This document shows positions 24,073 through 36,924 of a stretch of DNA of 64,000 nt, piece after piece. Location of the stretch: positions 1 through 64,000 of the forward strand of contig NW_027330834.1 of NCBI RefSeq assembly GCF_022965805.1, written 5' to 3'. The first letter of the stretch is position 1, and every line of letters begins with the position of its first letter. This DNA is from Primulina eburnea. Its lineage: Eukaryota > Streptophyta > Magnoliopsida > Lamiales > Gesneriaceae. Under the pieces are notes generated by a model. The model had not been told where the DNA came from. It made no database searches and saw only the letters and a program-made list of their open reading frames with translations. A program made the position numbers and the translations under genes.

Positions 24073-27000
24073 TTAGGATAAATCAATTAATCCAAGTATA
24101 TTGCGAAAATGAGAAAACTTAGTCTCAGCCAGTGGTTTGGTGAAGAAGTCAGCCGCTTGCTGTTAAGTTGAAACGTATTCCAATCTGATGTTCTTCTTTA
24201 AAGCATGATCTCTGATGAAGTGATGTCTAACATCTATGTGCTTGGTCCTGGAGTGAAGAACTGGATTATACGTAATAGCAATTGTACTCGCGTTGTCACA
24301 GAATATTGGTGATTCCTTTGCTTCAACGCCATAATCTTTCATTTGTTGCTGAATCCAGAGCAGTTGGGCACAGCAGCTTCCAGCAGCAAGATATTCTGCT
24401 TCAGTTGTGGAAGTTGCAATGGATGTTTTCTTCTTACTGAACCAAGAAATCAGTCTGTCTCCTAGAAACTGACATGATCAACTTGTGCTTTTTCGATCAA
24501 GCTTACATCCTGCATAGTCTGCATCTGAATAGCCAACTAAATTGAACGATGAATCTTTAGAGTACCATAAACCAACATTTTGCGTGCCTTTAAGATATTT
24601 CAAGATACGTTTGGCAGCAGAAAAATATGATTGTTTAGTATTAGCTTGAAATCTTGCACACATACATACAGCAAACACAATATCAGGACGACTAGCAGTT
24701 AGGTACAGTAATGAACCTATTAAACCTCTGTAAAGCATCGTCTCAACTGACATTCCCCCTTGATCAGTTTCTAATTTAGCTGATGAGCTCATAGGGGTGT
24801 TTGCAGCTGAATATGATTCCATGCCAAATTTTTTCAGCAATTCCTTCGTGTATTTAGTTTGACTGATAAAAGTTCCTGAATCCAGTTGTTTCACTTGTAG
24901 ACCAAGGAAGAATGTTAGTTCACCCATCATGCTCATCTCGAATTTTTCCTGCATTAACTTGGAAAACTTCTCGCATAATTTGGGGTTAGTTGACCCAAAA
25001 ATAATATCATCAACATAAATTTGAACAAGTAAAATATGATCATTTTTGGAAAATTTGAACAATGTCTTATCAACTGATCCAACAGAAAAGTCGTGATCAG
25101 TTAGAAATTTTGAAAGGGTTTCGTACCAAGCTCTTGGAGCTTGTTTAAGACCGTATAAAGTTTTGTTCAAATGATAGACATGATCAGGAAGGTGATGATT
25201 GACAAAACCTGGGGGTTGTTCAACGTAGACTTCTTCCTGCAACTGGCCGTTCAGAAATGCACTTTTTACGTCCATTTGGTAGACTTTGAAGTTTTTGAAT
25301 GAGGCGTAGGCTAGGAATATTCTGATTACCTCCAGTCTTGCAACTGGTGCATAAGTCTCATCGTAATCAATTCATTCTTCCTGCCTATATCCTTGTGCTG
25401 CCAACCTTGCTTTATTGCGCACAACTGATCCATCTTCGTTTAGTTTGTTCCTGTATACCCACTTTGTACCTATCACAGTTTTTGAGAGTGGTCTTGGAAC
25501 TAAGTTCCAGACATTGTTATGGATAAACTGATTTAGCTCTTCTTGCATTGCATTTTTCCAGTTAGGATCGGCAAGAGCTTCATCAGTTTTCTTTGGCTCC
25601 AGTTGAGACACAAAAGCTGTATGTATAAATAAATTAAGCATTTGATTTCTTGTTCTTACCGGATCAGATGGATTACCTATCACTAATTCTGGAGGATGTG
25701 ATTTCTTCCATGTAAGTTCAGAATATGTTTCTTCTGTATCAGCAATTTCCTCAGTAGGAAACTGAATGTTTTCAGTTTCAGTTGGAGCTAATTCAGTTGG
25801 AAACTGATTCTCATTAGTATGCTCCACTAACTGATTGTCAAGATTTGCTTCCAATTCAGCTGATTGATCCAATATGTCAGGTTCAGGTGTTTGGAGATTG
25901 TTTTGGTTAAGATGGATATCTTCTTCATCATCATCATCGTCTAAGCTTATATCTGTAAATCTATCAGCTAGCTCAACTGTATCAGTTGGCTTAGAGGTTA
26001 GTGTAGACTCATCAAACACAACATGAATAGATTCTTCAACATTCAAAGTATTTTTGTTGAAGACTCTATAAGCTTTACTCATTGAAGAATAACCAAGAAA
26101 TATTCCTTCTGCAGATTTAGCGTCGAAAGCTGTTAAATGGGTTTTACCATTGACAAGTATAAAACATCTGCAGCCGAATATTTTGAAGTAAGAAACCACA
26201 CTTTTTCTTCCATGCCAGATCTCATAAGGTGTTTTCATATGATTCTTATTAATCATTGATCTGTTTTGAGTATAACACGCAGTGTTCACTGCCTCTGCCC
26301 AAAACCTTTGAGAGATAGAGGAATCAGCAAGCATTGTTCTAGCAGTCTCTTTGAGGGTCCGATTTCTCCTTTCAGCTACACCATTTTGCTGAGGAGTTCT
26401 GGCTGCTGAGAGCTCATGCTTGATTCCGGTATTCTCTAAATAATTTGAAAGACTTTGATTGATAAATTCAGTTCCTCGATCGGACCTTATTCTATCAATT
26501 CCAACTGATTTTTCATTTAATAATCTTTTGAAAAGCTTAATCAGTTGAGCAGCAGTTTGGTCTTTGGACTTGAGAAATATAACCCAAGTGAATCTTGAAA
26601 AATCGTCTACAACCACCAAGGTGTATTTCATTCCCCCTAAGCTCATGACTGGTATAGGACCAAATAGATCCATATGTAACAGTTCTAAGCATCGAGAAGA
26701 AGATTTACCACCCTTGTTCTTAAAAGAGGATTTGATTTGTTTACCAAACAGACATGCTGAGCAAATTTTGTCTTTGATAAAATCCATTTTGGGCAATCCA
26801 GTAACAAGATCGTGGTTACTCAAATATGCAATAGATTTGAAATTTAGGTGGTTCAATCTCTTATGTCACAACTAGTTTTTAGAAGATTTTGAGGCAATAA
26901 AACATACTGGTGCATAAGGTTGATCATTCCAACTAACTTTGTAAGTGTTTCCACACCTTTTCCCAGTTAGGATGATCTCTTCAGTTGAGTTTTTGACTGA

Positions 27001-28379
27001 ACAAGAATGTTTGTCAAACTGAACTGAGAATCCATTATCGCATAACTGACTAATACTAATCAGATTATACTTGAGATTCTCAACTAATAAAACATCATTA
27101 ATGGTGAAATTATCATGGATAAGCTTACCCTTACCCACAGTTTTACATTTAGAGTTATCTCCAAAACTGATGTTTGGTCCAGTGTACTTAGTCAGTTGAG
27201 ATAATAAATTTGAATCTCCAGTCATGTGGCGTGAACATCCACTCTCCAAATACCATATAGATTCAAATCTTGTACCTGTTACCTGCAATCACACACAAGA
27301 TAAGATTCTGGTACCCCTTTTTCTATTTGGGTCCAAAGTTGATTAGTCCTTTAGGAATCCACACTTGGATCAGTATAACTGACTGTCCAATTGCTGTATT
27401 CCAAATTGTCTTTCCCGACCTGTGTGTGTGTGATGTATGGTATGTAGAAGATACAACATGTGATTTGCCCTTTTTCGACTGATTGTTCATCCAGTATCTT
27501 TTCTGAACTGGCCTGCTGTTATAGTAATTTGAATAGCCACTTGAATGGTTTTTGATGAAAAATTTTGGTGGCTGACTTCGTGAGTCAGTCATAACTCTTG
27601 GACTATAACCAATACCACATCTTTTGCCCTTGCTCATATTATGAGTCGGCTGTTCAATCAGTTTATTCGGCTCAACTTGTTCTTGTACCATAACTGATTT
27701 GACAAAGTGAATATATTTCCCTTTGTCCATATTCAGTTTTGGTTGAGTATCTTTGGAAGGTATTTCATCCTGGTTACTGAACCCTAAGCCAGTTTTATCA
27801 GTAAATGATTTCTGAGAGTTCTGTATATCAGTCAATGCAACGGATGATTTATTCCAAGCCTGAATGAGCTCAGTTTGCTTTGTATTTTCAAGCATTAACT
27901 TTTGAATCATTAATTGATTCTTGCTCCTTTCAGTATTGAGTTCGGCAATCTCCCTTTTTAGACTCAACATTTCAACTGATACATCAGTTGTTGTCTTATT
28001 GTCAGAGGGATCAGTTTGCTCTACTCTGGCCTTTTCAAATGATAAGGCAAGCTTTTGATATTCACTAACCATGTCATGAAGAGTCGAAATAAGTTCTTCT
28101 CTTGTGAAATCAGTTGAACTGAAGTCAAATACCTGTTGGCTGCTTGAATGAACTTCTGTATCATCAGCCATTAAGCACTTCACTTCTTCCTCATCTTCAC
28201 TAGAACTACAAGAGGTTTCTGGTTCTGACTCTTCGCTGTCAGTCTCTGCCCATTTGGCTTTGCTATCCTCAGCTAGGAGTACTTCATGCTTCTTTCTGTA
28301 AGGCTTCTTATCGTCCTTAGATCTCCTCTTATGCTCATACACTTTCTTCTTTCTTTCAGTCGAAGCTTGACTATCCTTT
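24073..28379 (-). pseudogene. pol of Copia A (Gag tail, protease, integrase, RT, RNase H)
   Basis: Order on the minus strand: acidic and polar linker after the zinc knuckle (28342-27323), protease region (27288-26872) reading LESGCSRHMTG where Copia proteases have DSG, GAG-pre-integrase zinc motif (KRLNHLNF...CSACLFGK), integrase core (VVDDFSRF, RSDRGTEF, QQNGVAERRNRT) and RT ([33 protein letters not shown]). RNase H then includes STTEAEY and runs to the stop at 24073. In-frame stops occur near 27323, 26872, 26860, 25372 and 24478. Catalytic residues of integrase and RT are kept, but the protease Asp is replaced by Glu. Confidence 0.93.
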
Positions 28380-29290
28380 TTAGGCTTTGGACAGTCAGCA
28401 ATAAAATGACCAGGTTTGCCACAGTTTTAGCATGCATTGGACTCTTCTCTGGGATTGTTTCTTTGATACTGCTTCTGAAAATTTCCTTGATTCTTCCTCA
28501 TGAATCTTCCGAATTTCCTGATGAACAATGACATGGCGTCATTGCTTAATTGATCTGCGGCTTTCTCAACTGAACCGGTTGGTTCTGATCTTACAGCAAC
28601 TAAGGCAGTAGTTACTCCTGGGGTAGATGGTTCTCCTTCTCGAGTTTGTAGTTCAAACTCATATGCTTTTAAGTCAGCAAACAAGTCATGGAGTTCAACT
28701 TTGTTCAGATCTTTAGACTCCCTCATAGACATGGTTTTCACATCCCATTCTTTGGGAAGACCTCTGATAACCTTCAATGCTACTTCTTTATTTGTATACA
28801 CCTTTCCAAGTGCATTCAGTTCGTTGATGATGCAGCTGGTTCTCTCATCATATTCATGCATCGTTTCTCCAATTTTCATTCTGATGTTATCGAACTTTTT
28901 TACAGCAACAGATAGCTTGTTTTCTTTGGTTTGTTCATTGCCTTCGCAAAGCTGGATTAATTTCTCCCAAATATCTTTGGTTGTTTTGCACATCTTGATT
29001 TTACTGAACGTCACTTTGTCCAGTGTTTTTTACAATATGTCTTTTGCTACATTATCCAAATTTGCTTTTCTCTTGTCTTCGGCAGTCCATTCATCTCTGG
29101 GCTTTTCAATACGGTGAGGTGCCCCATCTGTGATTGCAACTGTTGTGTTGGCTTTCAAAATCTTCATGGGTCCGTCAGTTATAACGTACCACATGTCATC
29201 ATCCTGTGCAGCTAGATGAGCCTGCATCTTGATCTTCCAATCGTCAAAATCTTCTATGGAGAACATGAGGATCTTGTTGAATGAAGACAA
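28380..29290 (-). pseudogene. gag of Copia A
   Basis: Gag of the SIRE type. The codon homologous to the Copia B start ATG reads TTG at 29290, so the start is lost. The UBN2-like Gag core includes IWEKLIQLCEGN, MHEYDERTSCIINELNALGK and ESKDLNKVELHDLFADL. A TAA near 29030 replaces a Tyr codon that B keeps. The zinc knuckle near 28430-28390 has a stop in place of its Tyr. Confidence 0.92.
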
Positions 29291-29335
29291 AGTGAGAAAT
29301 TTGTGTATAGATATTCTTTTGAAAGGATATGACTT

Positions 29336-29347
29336 GCTCTGATACCA
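29336..29347 (-). other. Primer-binding site of Copia A
   Basis: TGGTATCAGAGC on the minus strand, two bases inside the 5' LTR; initiator-Met tRNA type. Confidence 0.95.
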
Positions 29348-29349
29348 CT

Positions 29350-30301
29350 TGAAAGGATCGGTGAATCGGGTGAAGAGTGTTTAGAAGGGGGGTTGAATAA
29401 ACACTGCTCAATTAAAATAATTCTTCGACAAACTGATTTCAGTTGTATTACAAACTGAATCTAAAAATATTCTTTCGGTCAACAACAATCAGTTAAACTG
29501 AATAAACAGTTGCGGAAAAACTAACTGACTGAAGGATAGAGTATCTAACTGAAAATAATAACTGAAGGTAATAACAACACAATTTGTTTCTGGATGTTCG
29601 GAGACTTGAACAACTCCTACGTCACCCCTTCTATCACGCAGATAGGATTTTCACTAAAAGACTTTGATCAAATACAAATCAGTGTACTGACCCACTTCAG
29701 TTTGAACTTATCACTTTGCCAATACTGAAACTCTTAGCATACAACACTTTTACAGATCGTAACTGATCTTAGCACAATTTATAAATTCTATCAATCTATT
29801 ACAATGTGCTATGAAAGCTCAAGAACGTAGTCTAGAATACTACTGATAAAACTGATAAGCGTGAGCTTGATTTCTGAGTGTGAGCGGATATTTTTGCAGC
29901 GTAACAGCAAGTAAGATAACTGAGAATGCGATGGTGCTTCAGCTGCTGCCTTCAACTATTTATAGGCTTCCCTTTCAACGGTAACATTAAAGATATTTGA
30001 ATATTCTAACCGTTGATTGCCACGTCGATATATCTTGACAATAGTACACTGTTCATTTCTGAAATGCGGCGAGCCACTACCAGTTGCAGATGGCTGTACT
30101 ATATGTCGGTTGTCGCTGTCAGCTGATGACGTGTACAGCTGAGAAATCAGCTAGTAAAGATCAGTTGACGAAGAAATATACTTTAGTTGAAGCGATCAGT
30201 TGACTGATGACGTGTTTAGTTACGTCGATCAGTTGGTCCAATTCAATTGCTAGAATCAGTTGGTCAATCTTTTGTCAAACGCCGGAATTTCGTTTCCAAC
30301 A
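29350..30301 (-). repeat. 5' LTR of Copia A
   Basis: 952 bp, same ends as the 3' copy. TATA CTATAAATAG lies at 29956-29965 (minus). The U3 side (right) is crowded with GATCAGTTG and TGATGACGTG motifs. Confidence 0.96.
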
Positions 30302-32895
30302 TGTCGTCTCAAAGCATGTCATATCATATCATCGTATAAGTAAACATTTTCTTTTTTATTGAATTCAGTTCATTAGCTGTGACTTTCGTATCATCATATC
30401 ATCATGTCAATCGATGGATCCATCCACGTGTAACCACAGTACTGGGCGGCGGGGACACAAACGACACTCTCACCCGTCAACTGGGCATTGGCCTATCATA
30501 TCATATATCATGTCAATGGAAATACGATCGCCGGGCTCCCTCTGGGGCCTTCTCCCGTAAACGGGCTCCCTCTGGGGTCTTTTCCCTCACGATATCTCCA
30601 ATCATATCATCATGTCATCGTGTCATCGTGTTTGTCACAACTAAATCACTTCCTTCAAAACGTGTCATCATATTCATCCCTTAATAAAATCGTGCATATA
30701 CGTAATATTTTTTCCTTTAAACCAAGCATGCACCGTATTTATCATAATTGCGTAAAAATCATAAACATGATGCACAAACATTTAAAACATGATAAAATGT
30801 GCTCAGGGTGCTGCCATGACCAAATTCTTACCCCGGGTGCAAAATAAACATTTTGCTCCTGGAAACCCAAAAACTTCCATTTTACCCCTGGACGTAAAAT
30901 TTCACTTCTTTGACATTTTCTTAATTCCATTGACTCTAACATGTCCCAAATAATTATTTAAGCCTACATGAACTTTTCCATATTTTTATTTGTCTTAAAT
31001 CTATGACTTTTAAATTAATATTTAAATATAACATATTAAGGCGTTTTAGTCACGAATTAAACCAAACCTTATTATAGAATTCCACAAATTAAAAAAATAC
31101 ACTTCTAATAATTATTTGAGCTTAAATATAATTTTCCTTCATTTTATCAAGCTTAAATCTAGGCGTTTTCTTTAATTAACCTTTCGTGAGGCGACTAAAT
31201 CCAGGATAAATACAAAACTCATTATTTTGATTCGAAGCTTACCAAACTCCTTAAAATGTCCCAAAACATTTTTAAAAGCATTCATGAATGTAAACTCGAG
31301 CCAAATTCACAACTTAATCGAATTGTTTAAAAACTTAGACCGGGGTCCCAATTTTAACCCGAATCGAACCGAAACTTAACCAAAATTTTTTCAAATTTTT
31401 ACCATACTATAAAAACATCTAAAAGGTCCTAAAAACCTCAAAACTATACGTTTAGACACTTGAATAACAGGCCAGCAAGCTGCTGTAATTTACAGCATGT
31501 GCTAACCCCAGACCTTAGCCACCATCCTTCCCATACCAACGCTCCTAGTCCTTAGCCAATGGGACCAACCCCTAACCCACCACACCTGGACCACTCTCAG
31601 GTCCTTCTAGGTCTGCTGAACTCACGGTCACGCCCTTGAGCAAGTCGCAACTCACCAACAACCGCTATACACCTAAGATAGCACACCCGCGGCCACAACC
31701 ACAACAATGCTCCTACGGTTCTACAAGCCATACCAGCAGCGAGCGATCCACTCTAAGACACGGTTCAGACCCCACCTGGTCTGGTCTAGGCCGTGGTTCA
31801 GGCGTTGTACACTAAAACCAAAGAATCCGAGCCACCCTCTAAGAAACCCCTCACTCGGACCTCACTTTGCTGCGTCCAGTAACAAACCCGAGCCCCAAGC
31901 TATCATCTTGACACCACCAGTAGATCCTAGACATTCAAGACCGCACCCCCTTGCACTCAAAATTTCAAAAAACGTGAACAACAATCTTATCATGCATGAA
32001 AACACATGGAAACCGAAAATCTTTCTTGTAAAGGCTTAGATCTTCATGCATGAACCCAATCAACAAAATATAAATGTGTATGATACAGCAATAAAAGTAC
32101 ATGGCGTGCCTGGATGATTTGTTGAACAAGAACGAGAAGAGGAGACGTCGGATGAATTTCTCCTTACAAGAAAAGAGAAAACCGAAGCTTTCTTGATGAA
32201 AGCTCTGAAAACCGAGATGCTCAACAGCTGGGGTACGCTGAAAATGGAGAGAAATGTGATAATTGCAGGGGAGTGTCAGTGGCTTCCATTTATTAGGTGT
32301 AGGGTAGGTTTAGGTTTATTTTAAGTATATTTTAGGTTAATTAAATTGTAAAATAATGAGCCTAAATTAAAATAAAAAGAGTTTTAAGCCCAATAAGATT
32401 AAAAGTAGTCCCATTTAATCCAAAATTGCTCCCGAAAAATATTTTGTGTTGGAAAGTTTTTGAAAATAATATCTGAACCCTCAAAAAGTCTCCCGATTCG
32501 ATAAAATTTGCGTACCGTTAAAAATTAAAATATTGTGGGTAAAAATACCCAATAATTCTCAATTCTTGAAAAATACCTTTAAAACTTTTTATATTAATTA
32601 ATAAAAATTAATCATGTAACAAAATAATTTTCTTGAAAATTATCCGGTCTCCGATTCTCGTTTGAGCGCGAAATCCAACTTAAAAATATTTAATGCATGA
32701 ACCTTTAAAATTTCATGAAATAAATTTTATATGCAATAATAATGCATAAAATGCATAAAAATAACTAAACCTATAATTTATGAAATAAACATGCATTTAA
32801 TGCTTTAAAATAAATTAATCAAATACCAAAGAAATTTAATAAATTAATTGCATGCATGTGGTTTACGTGAACTTTACGATTTTCGAGACGTTACA
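30302..32895 (-). repeat. D left LTR, second segment
   Basis: Colinear with about 52996-55569. It begins with the duplicated TGTCG of the Copia A insertion. Together with 16413-17125 it gives about 3.3 kb, matching the right LTR. Open frames such as 31707-32039 lie inside the LTR and have no family resemblance. Confidence 0.92.
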
Positions 32896-33060
32896 ATATG
32901 ATTTTAGAGATGCATGAATTATGAAATTGCATTATTTTAATTATTTATGTTTATTTGATGCACGTTATAATGTTTTCTCGAGTTTATATTTCAGACGAAT
33001 ATTCGATGCGGGATAGAGGGAAAAAGACCGGCGACGATTTTGGCGATTTTAAAATTTAGT

Positions 33061-33226
33061 ATTTTATTTTAAGTTAGGATTGAAACATTTTAAATGATTT
33101 ATTTAGTTTTAGTATTTTTAAAGCTTAATTTAAATATTAGGTGATTTTATTTTAAGTTAGGATTGAGACATTTTAAATGATTTATTTAGTTTTAGTATTT
33201 TTAAAGCTTAATTTAAATATTAGGTG
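33061..33226 (+). repeat. 83-bp tandem duplication in H left copy
   Basis: Two near-identical 83-bp units (33061-33143 and 33144-33226), starting ATTTTATTTTAAGTTAGG. The right copy of H has a single unit. Confidence 0.92.
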
Positions 33227-33380
33227 ATTTTTTTAGATTATAAACTTTCAAAGTTTATCAATTGTGAATTTTATTTTATTTCTTTTGAGATTTTTAGTAG
33301 ACTTGATAGTGGGTTTGTAGACTTAATTAGCAATTTAATTATTAATTAAAAACCTTAAATCACATTAACCCACTACCCAT

Positions 33381-33382
<2 letters not shown>

Positions 33383-33414
<32 letters not shown>
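33383..33414. repeat. (AC)16 microsatellite
   Basis: 32 bases of uninterrupted AC dinucleotide, within repeat H. The right copy has only about seven units at the same place (near 50884). Confidence 0.95.
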
Positions 33415-33417
<3 letters not shown>

Positions 33418-34098
33418 GCTCACTCACACACCCCATGTGGTTTACTACACACCACACACACATATTGAAATACTCAAACACACTTTCTCACACACTCACT
33501 CACGATTACTCACACACACATTTCATTTCTTTCTCATTTGATTTTTTTTAAAGAAAGTTTAGGGTTCTTAAGGTAGCAGCAGCCGCCTTTTCCTCTCCAA
33601 ATATCCTTCAACAATTATTTGTTGATTTTAGCAGCAAAAATCGTGCCTCAAGTCGCCCGGATCATTTCCCGCACTGTGTCACTTCGATATTCACTTTATC
33701 GTGAGTTTTAAAGATCAAAGGCATGTATATTATTTCGTTTTATGCATCGATCTTTTCATAGTAGATATTTTGATGTATGTTATGCGTGAAAGTTTGATTA
33801 TTATGAGCAAAGTTTGAACTATTATGCATTTAATCGATTTCTGAAACATTTTAGATATCAAAAGATGTTTTTGGTGTAATTTCCGTTCATGTGTAATTTG
33901 GGTTCATTTTATGAAAATATTTGCAACATATAAAACATAGAACTTTTTGATACCTTCGATTTGACAATAAATTCGAAATTTTTGGATAAAAAATGAGTTA
34001 GTTATGATCGTTTTCGTGGGACTGCTCAAACTGCGGCTTTTATGAAAATGTGTTCTTGAAGTTATTTGTTGCAGGCTTCGTTGGGCATCGCCGGGCTT

Positions 34099-35001
34099 GT
34101 GCCCATATCTGGTTCTGAAGGCTGTCTTATGAACATCTGCATCTTTCACCTTCAGCTGGTGATACCCCGATCAAAGATCTATCTTAGAGAACACTGTAGC
34201 TCCCTGCAACTGATCGAACAAGTCCTCGATCCTTGGAAGTGGGTATTTATTCTTGATCGTTATCTTGTTCAGTTCTCAGTAATCGATACACAGTCTCATG
34301 CTCCCATCCTTCTTCTTTACGAAGAGTACTGGTGCGCCCCATGGTGAGAAACTAGAGCGGATGAATGCTTTGTCTAGGAGCTCTTGAATCTGCTGCTTGA
34401 GCTCTAACATCTCTGCTGGAGCTAAACGATACGGTGCCTTAGAGATTGGCACGGTTCTTGGCAAAAGATCAATGGCAAACTCCACTTCTCTCTCTGGTGG
34501 AAGGCCTGTGACGTCATCTGGAAAAACGTCAGGAAAATATCTTACTACTGGCACATAAGATATCGAAGGAGTGTGTACGTCAGGTGCGGAAATAATATTT
34601 GCCAAGAAAGCCTGACATCCCTTGTGAATAAGTCTCTGTGCCTGCATGCAAGAGATCATCCGAGGGAAACTTCTCCATCTAGCTGGCTCAAAGAGAAATT
34701 GCTCCATGCCCAACGGTCTTACCAACACTGACCTCTTCTGGAAATCAATAAGAACTCTGTTCTTTGTCAGCCAGTCCATTCCCAAAATAATATCAAACTC
34801 TGGCATTGGCAGCACAATCAAATCAGCATACACTAGGTGGCCCTGCAGTTCCAGGTCGATGTCTCTGGCCATGCTAGTAGCTGTTAATTCTTCCCCTGAT
34901 GGGACTGTCACTGTATAGCTCACCTCGAGTCCAATAGAATTGACGTCTAGATGATCAGCGAACGTCTCCGAAATAAAAGAGTCTCTTTATGAAAATATTT
35001 C
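34099..35001 (-). pseudogene. Protease and partial RT of Gypsy C
   Basis: Reads protease ([29 protein letters not shown]), the pro-RT linker, [31 protein letters not shown], then a TGA (Arg codon CGA changed), [11 protein letters not shown] and AFRTRYGH, where the match to E and F pol stops abruptly. The catalytic FIDD box and everything after it are missing. Confidence 0.92.
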
Positions 35002-35180
35002 CTGAGAGACGTTGGTACAACACAAAAACTTATATCGCAAAAATTCTAATCTTAACCTCAAGCACAGTAGAAAATCTCTACCCAAATCAAACAAAATACG
35101 ACTAGCACACTAATAATCCCAAAAATCAAATTCAAAACATGAATGGCAAAACTAATACTGTGTTGAATTAAATAAGATAC
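35002..35180 (-). other. Intron-like insert at the gag/protease junction of Gypsy C
   Basis: 179 bases with donor ACTG|GTATCT and acceptor CTCTCAG|GA. Joining the flanks gives LLTG then NIFI in frame, the same codon position as the 192-base insert of Gypsy E. Confidence 0.7.
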
Positions 35181-35975
35181 CAGTCAACAAGGTCGTGTCT
35201 GGGTCCGCCTCTTGAGCATGCATGGCGAACACCCTTCCCTGAGTGACCCTTCCCTGGGTCGGCTGCATCCACTGTGGGCAGTCCTTCAACATGTGGTACT
35301 GGCTCCACATTTAAAGCAGTCCCGGATGTTGGCGATTACACTTCGGGCACACTGGGAAATTACCAGGCCTTTGGGGAGCCTTTTGCTGAGGGATAGGACC
35401 CTTGCCCTTCAGCGGTCCCTGAAATGGCCTCTTCCCCTGCTGTCCCTGGAAAGGTCTCTTAAATTGGGGTCGCTGCTGTTGCTGCTGTTGAGTTAGCTGA
35501 TAGGGCCTCTTGCCCTGTCTATCATTCTCGATGTCTCTTTGGTCCTGCTCTGCCGCCAAGGCTCTAGATACGTCAATGGTATAGGAAGTCGGACCAGCAA
35601 CCCTCACATCACAACGCAAGATCGGCCGTAACCCATCAATAAAATGCCTCAGCTTCTCCCGGGCATCATTTGCAATTAGGGGCACGAAGTGACACCCCCT
35701 CTCGAAATTCTTCACAAACTCTGATACACTGCTGTCTTCGTGTCGCAGCGTCATCAACTCCCTGGTCAGTCTGGATCGTACTTCAGCAGTGAAGTACTTG
35801 GAGTAGAACACCTCTTTGAACCCATTCCACGTCAGTGTTTGCAAGTTCACTGACCTGATGCACTTTCCCACCAAAGCCTGGCGTCTCCTGACAGAAGGAA
35901 TGTGGCACACCTGACCCTGTCTGCATCGTGCAGCTCCATAAAATCAAAAATCACCTCGATGGATTTAATCCATCC
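35181..35975 (-). pseudogene. gag of Gypsy C, 3' part
   Basis: Continues the gag interrupted by Copia B: VFYSKYFTAEVRSRLTREL, FERGCHFVPLIANDAREKLRHF, then a Gln/Pro/Lys-rich basic linker (FQGQQGKRPFQGPLKGKG) and a degraded zinc knuckle (CPKCNRQHPG) with a stop at about 35311. Confidence 0.9.
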
Positions 35976-36924
35976 TGAAAGGATCGGTTAATCGAATAAA
36001 GAGTGTTTAGAAGGGGGGGTTGAATAAACACTGCTCAAATTTAAATATTCTTCGACAATATGAGTTCAGTTTTGCTACAAACTGAAACTAGATATCCCGT
36101 CGGTCATTAGCAATCAGTTAAACTGAATAAAACAGTTGCGGAAAATAAACTGACTGAAAGATAGAATATCTAACTGAAAATGACAACTGAAGTAATGACA
36201 CCACAATTTGTTTCTGGATGTTCGGAGACTTGAATAACTCCTACGTCACCCCTTCTATCACGAAGATAGGATATTCACTAAAAGACTTTGATCAAATACA
36301 AAATACTGTACTGACCCACTTCAGTTTGGACTTATCTCTTTGCCAAAACTGAAACTCTTAGTATACAACACTTTAACAGATCGTAACTGATCTTAGCACA
36401 ACTTAGAAACTCTATCAACGTTTACAAAGTGCTATGTAAGCTCGAGAATGTAGTCTTGAATACTACTGATATAACTGATAAGTGTGAGTTTTGATTTTTG
36501 AATGCAAGTAGATATTTTTGCAGCGTGACAGCACGTAAAATGAGATAACTGAAAGTCGATGGTTCTTCAGTTGCTGCCTTCGACTATTTATAGAGTCTCC
36601 TCTCAACGGTAACATTAAAGAATATTTGAATATTCTAACCGTTGATTGCCACGTCGATATACTCTGACAGTCGTACACTGCTCATTCTAAAATGCGGCGT
36701 TCCACTACTAGTTGCAGGTATTTGTACTATCTGTCGGTTGTCGCTTTCAACTGATGACGTGTACAACAGAGAGATCAGCTGGTAAAGAATCAGTTGACGA
36801 GAATAAACTTCAGTTGTATCGATCAGCTGAATTCAGCTGATGACGTGTTCAGTTGACGATCAGTTCAGTTGCTTAGTTCAGTTGGTTCATCTTTTGTCAA
36901 AACACCGGAATTAAGTTTCCAACA
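35976..36924 (-). repeat. 3' LTR of Copia B
   Basis: 949 bp, TGTTGGAAACTTAATTCC...CCTTTCA on the minus strand. TATA CTATAAATAG at 36584-36593 (minus). About as long as the Copia A LTR and clearly related to it. Confidence 0.96.

Larger units (their letters stand above)
17126..30301 (-). mobile_element. Copia element A (Sirevirus-like), full length with solo-LTR insert
   Basis: Complete LTR retrotransposon, 13,176 bp (about 11.2 kb without the inserted solo LTR). LTRs are at 29350-30301 (5') and 17126-18075 (3'); target duplication TGTCG at 17121-17125 and 30302-30306. PBS TGGTATCAGAGC is on the minus strand at 29336-29347 and PPT AAAGGGGGAAAT at 18076-18087. Internal order: gag, protease, integrase, RT, RNase H (Copia order), then an opposite-strand ORF and an extra 3' ORF. 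The Gag motifs (IWEKLIQLCEGN, ESKDLNKVELHDLFADL) and the long post-pol region suggest the SIRE lineage. Stops, a lost gag ATG and a Glu in the protease motif make it defective although its LTRs differ by only about 1%. Confidence 0.96.
32896..34098 (+). repeat. Repeat H, left copy
   Basis: From CGGGATAGAGGG (33009) to CCGGGCTT (about 34098) it matches 50581-51537 in the same orientation, including TCGTGCCTCAAGTCGCCCGG and GCATGTATATTATTTCG-type blocks. It looks like part of a long Gypsy LTR (leader-like CA-rich and Ser/Leu-codon-free sequence, no coding). The first 113 bases after the D LTR are AT-rich and unassigned. It ends abruptly against the Gypsy C pol fragment. Confidence 0.75.

Noticed and set aside
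31707..32039. 110-aa ORF in the D LTR with a partial match at 54477-54722
   Set aside because: Both lie at the same place in the two D LTRs and the frame is broken in one copy; most likely non-coding.
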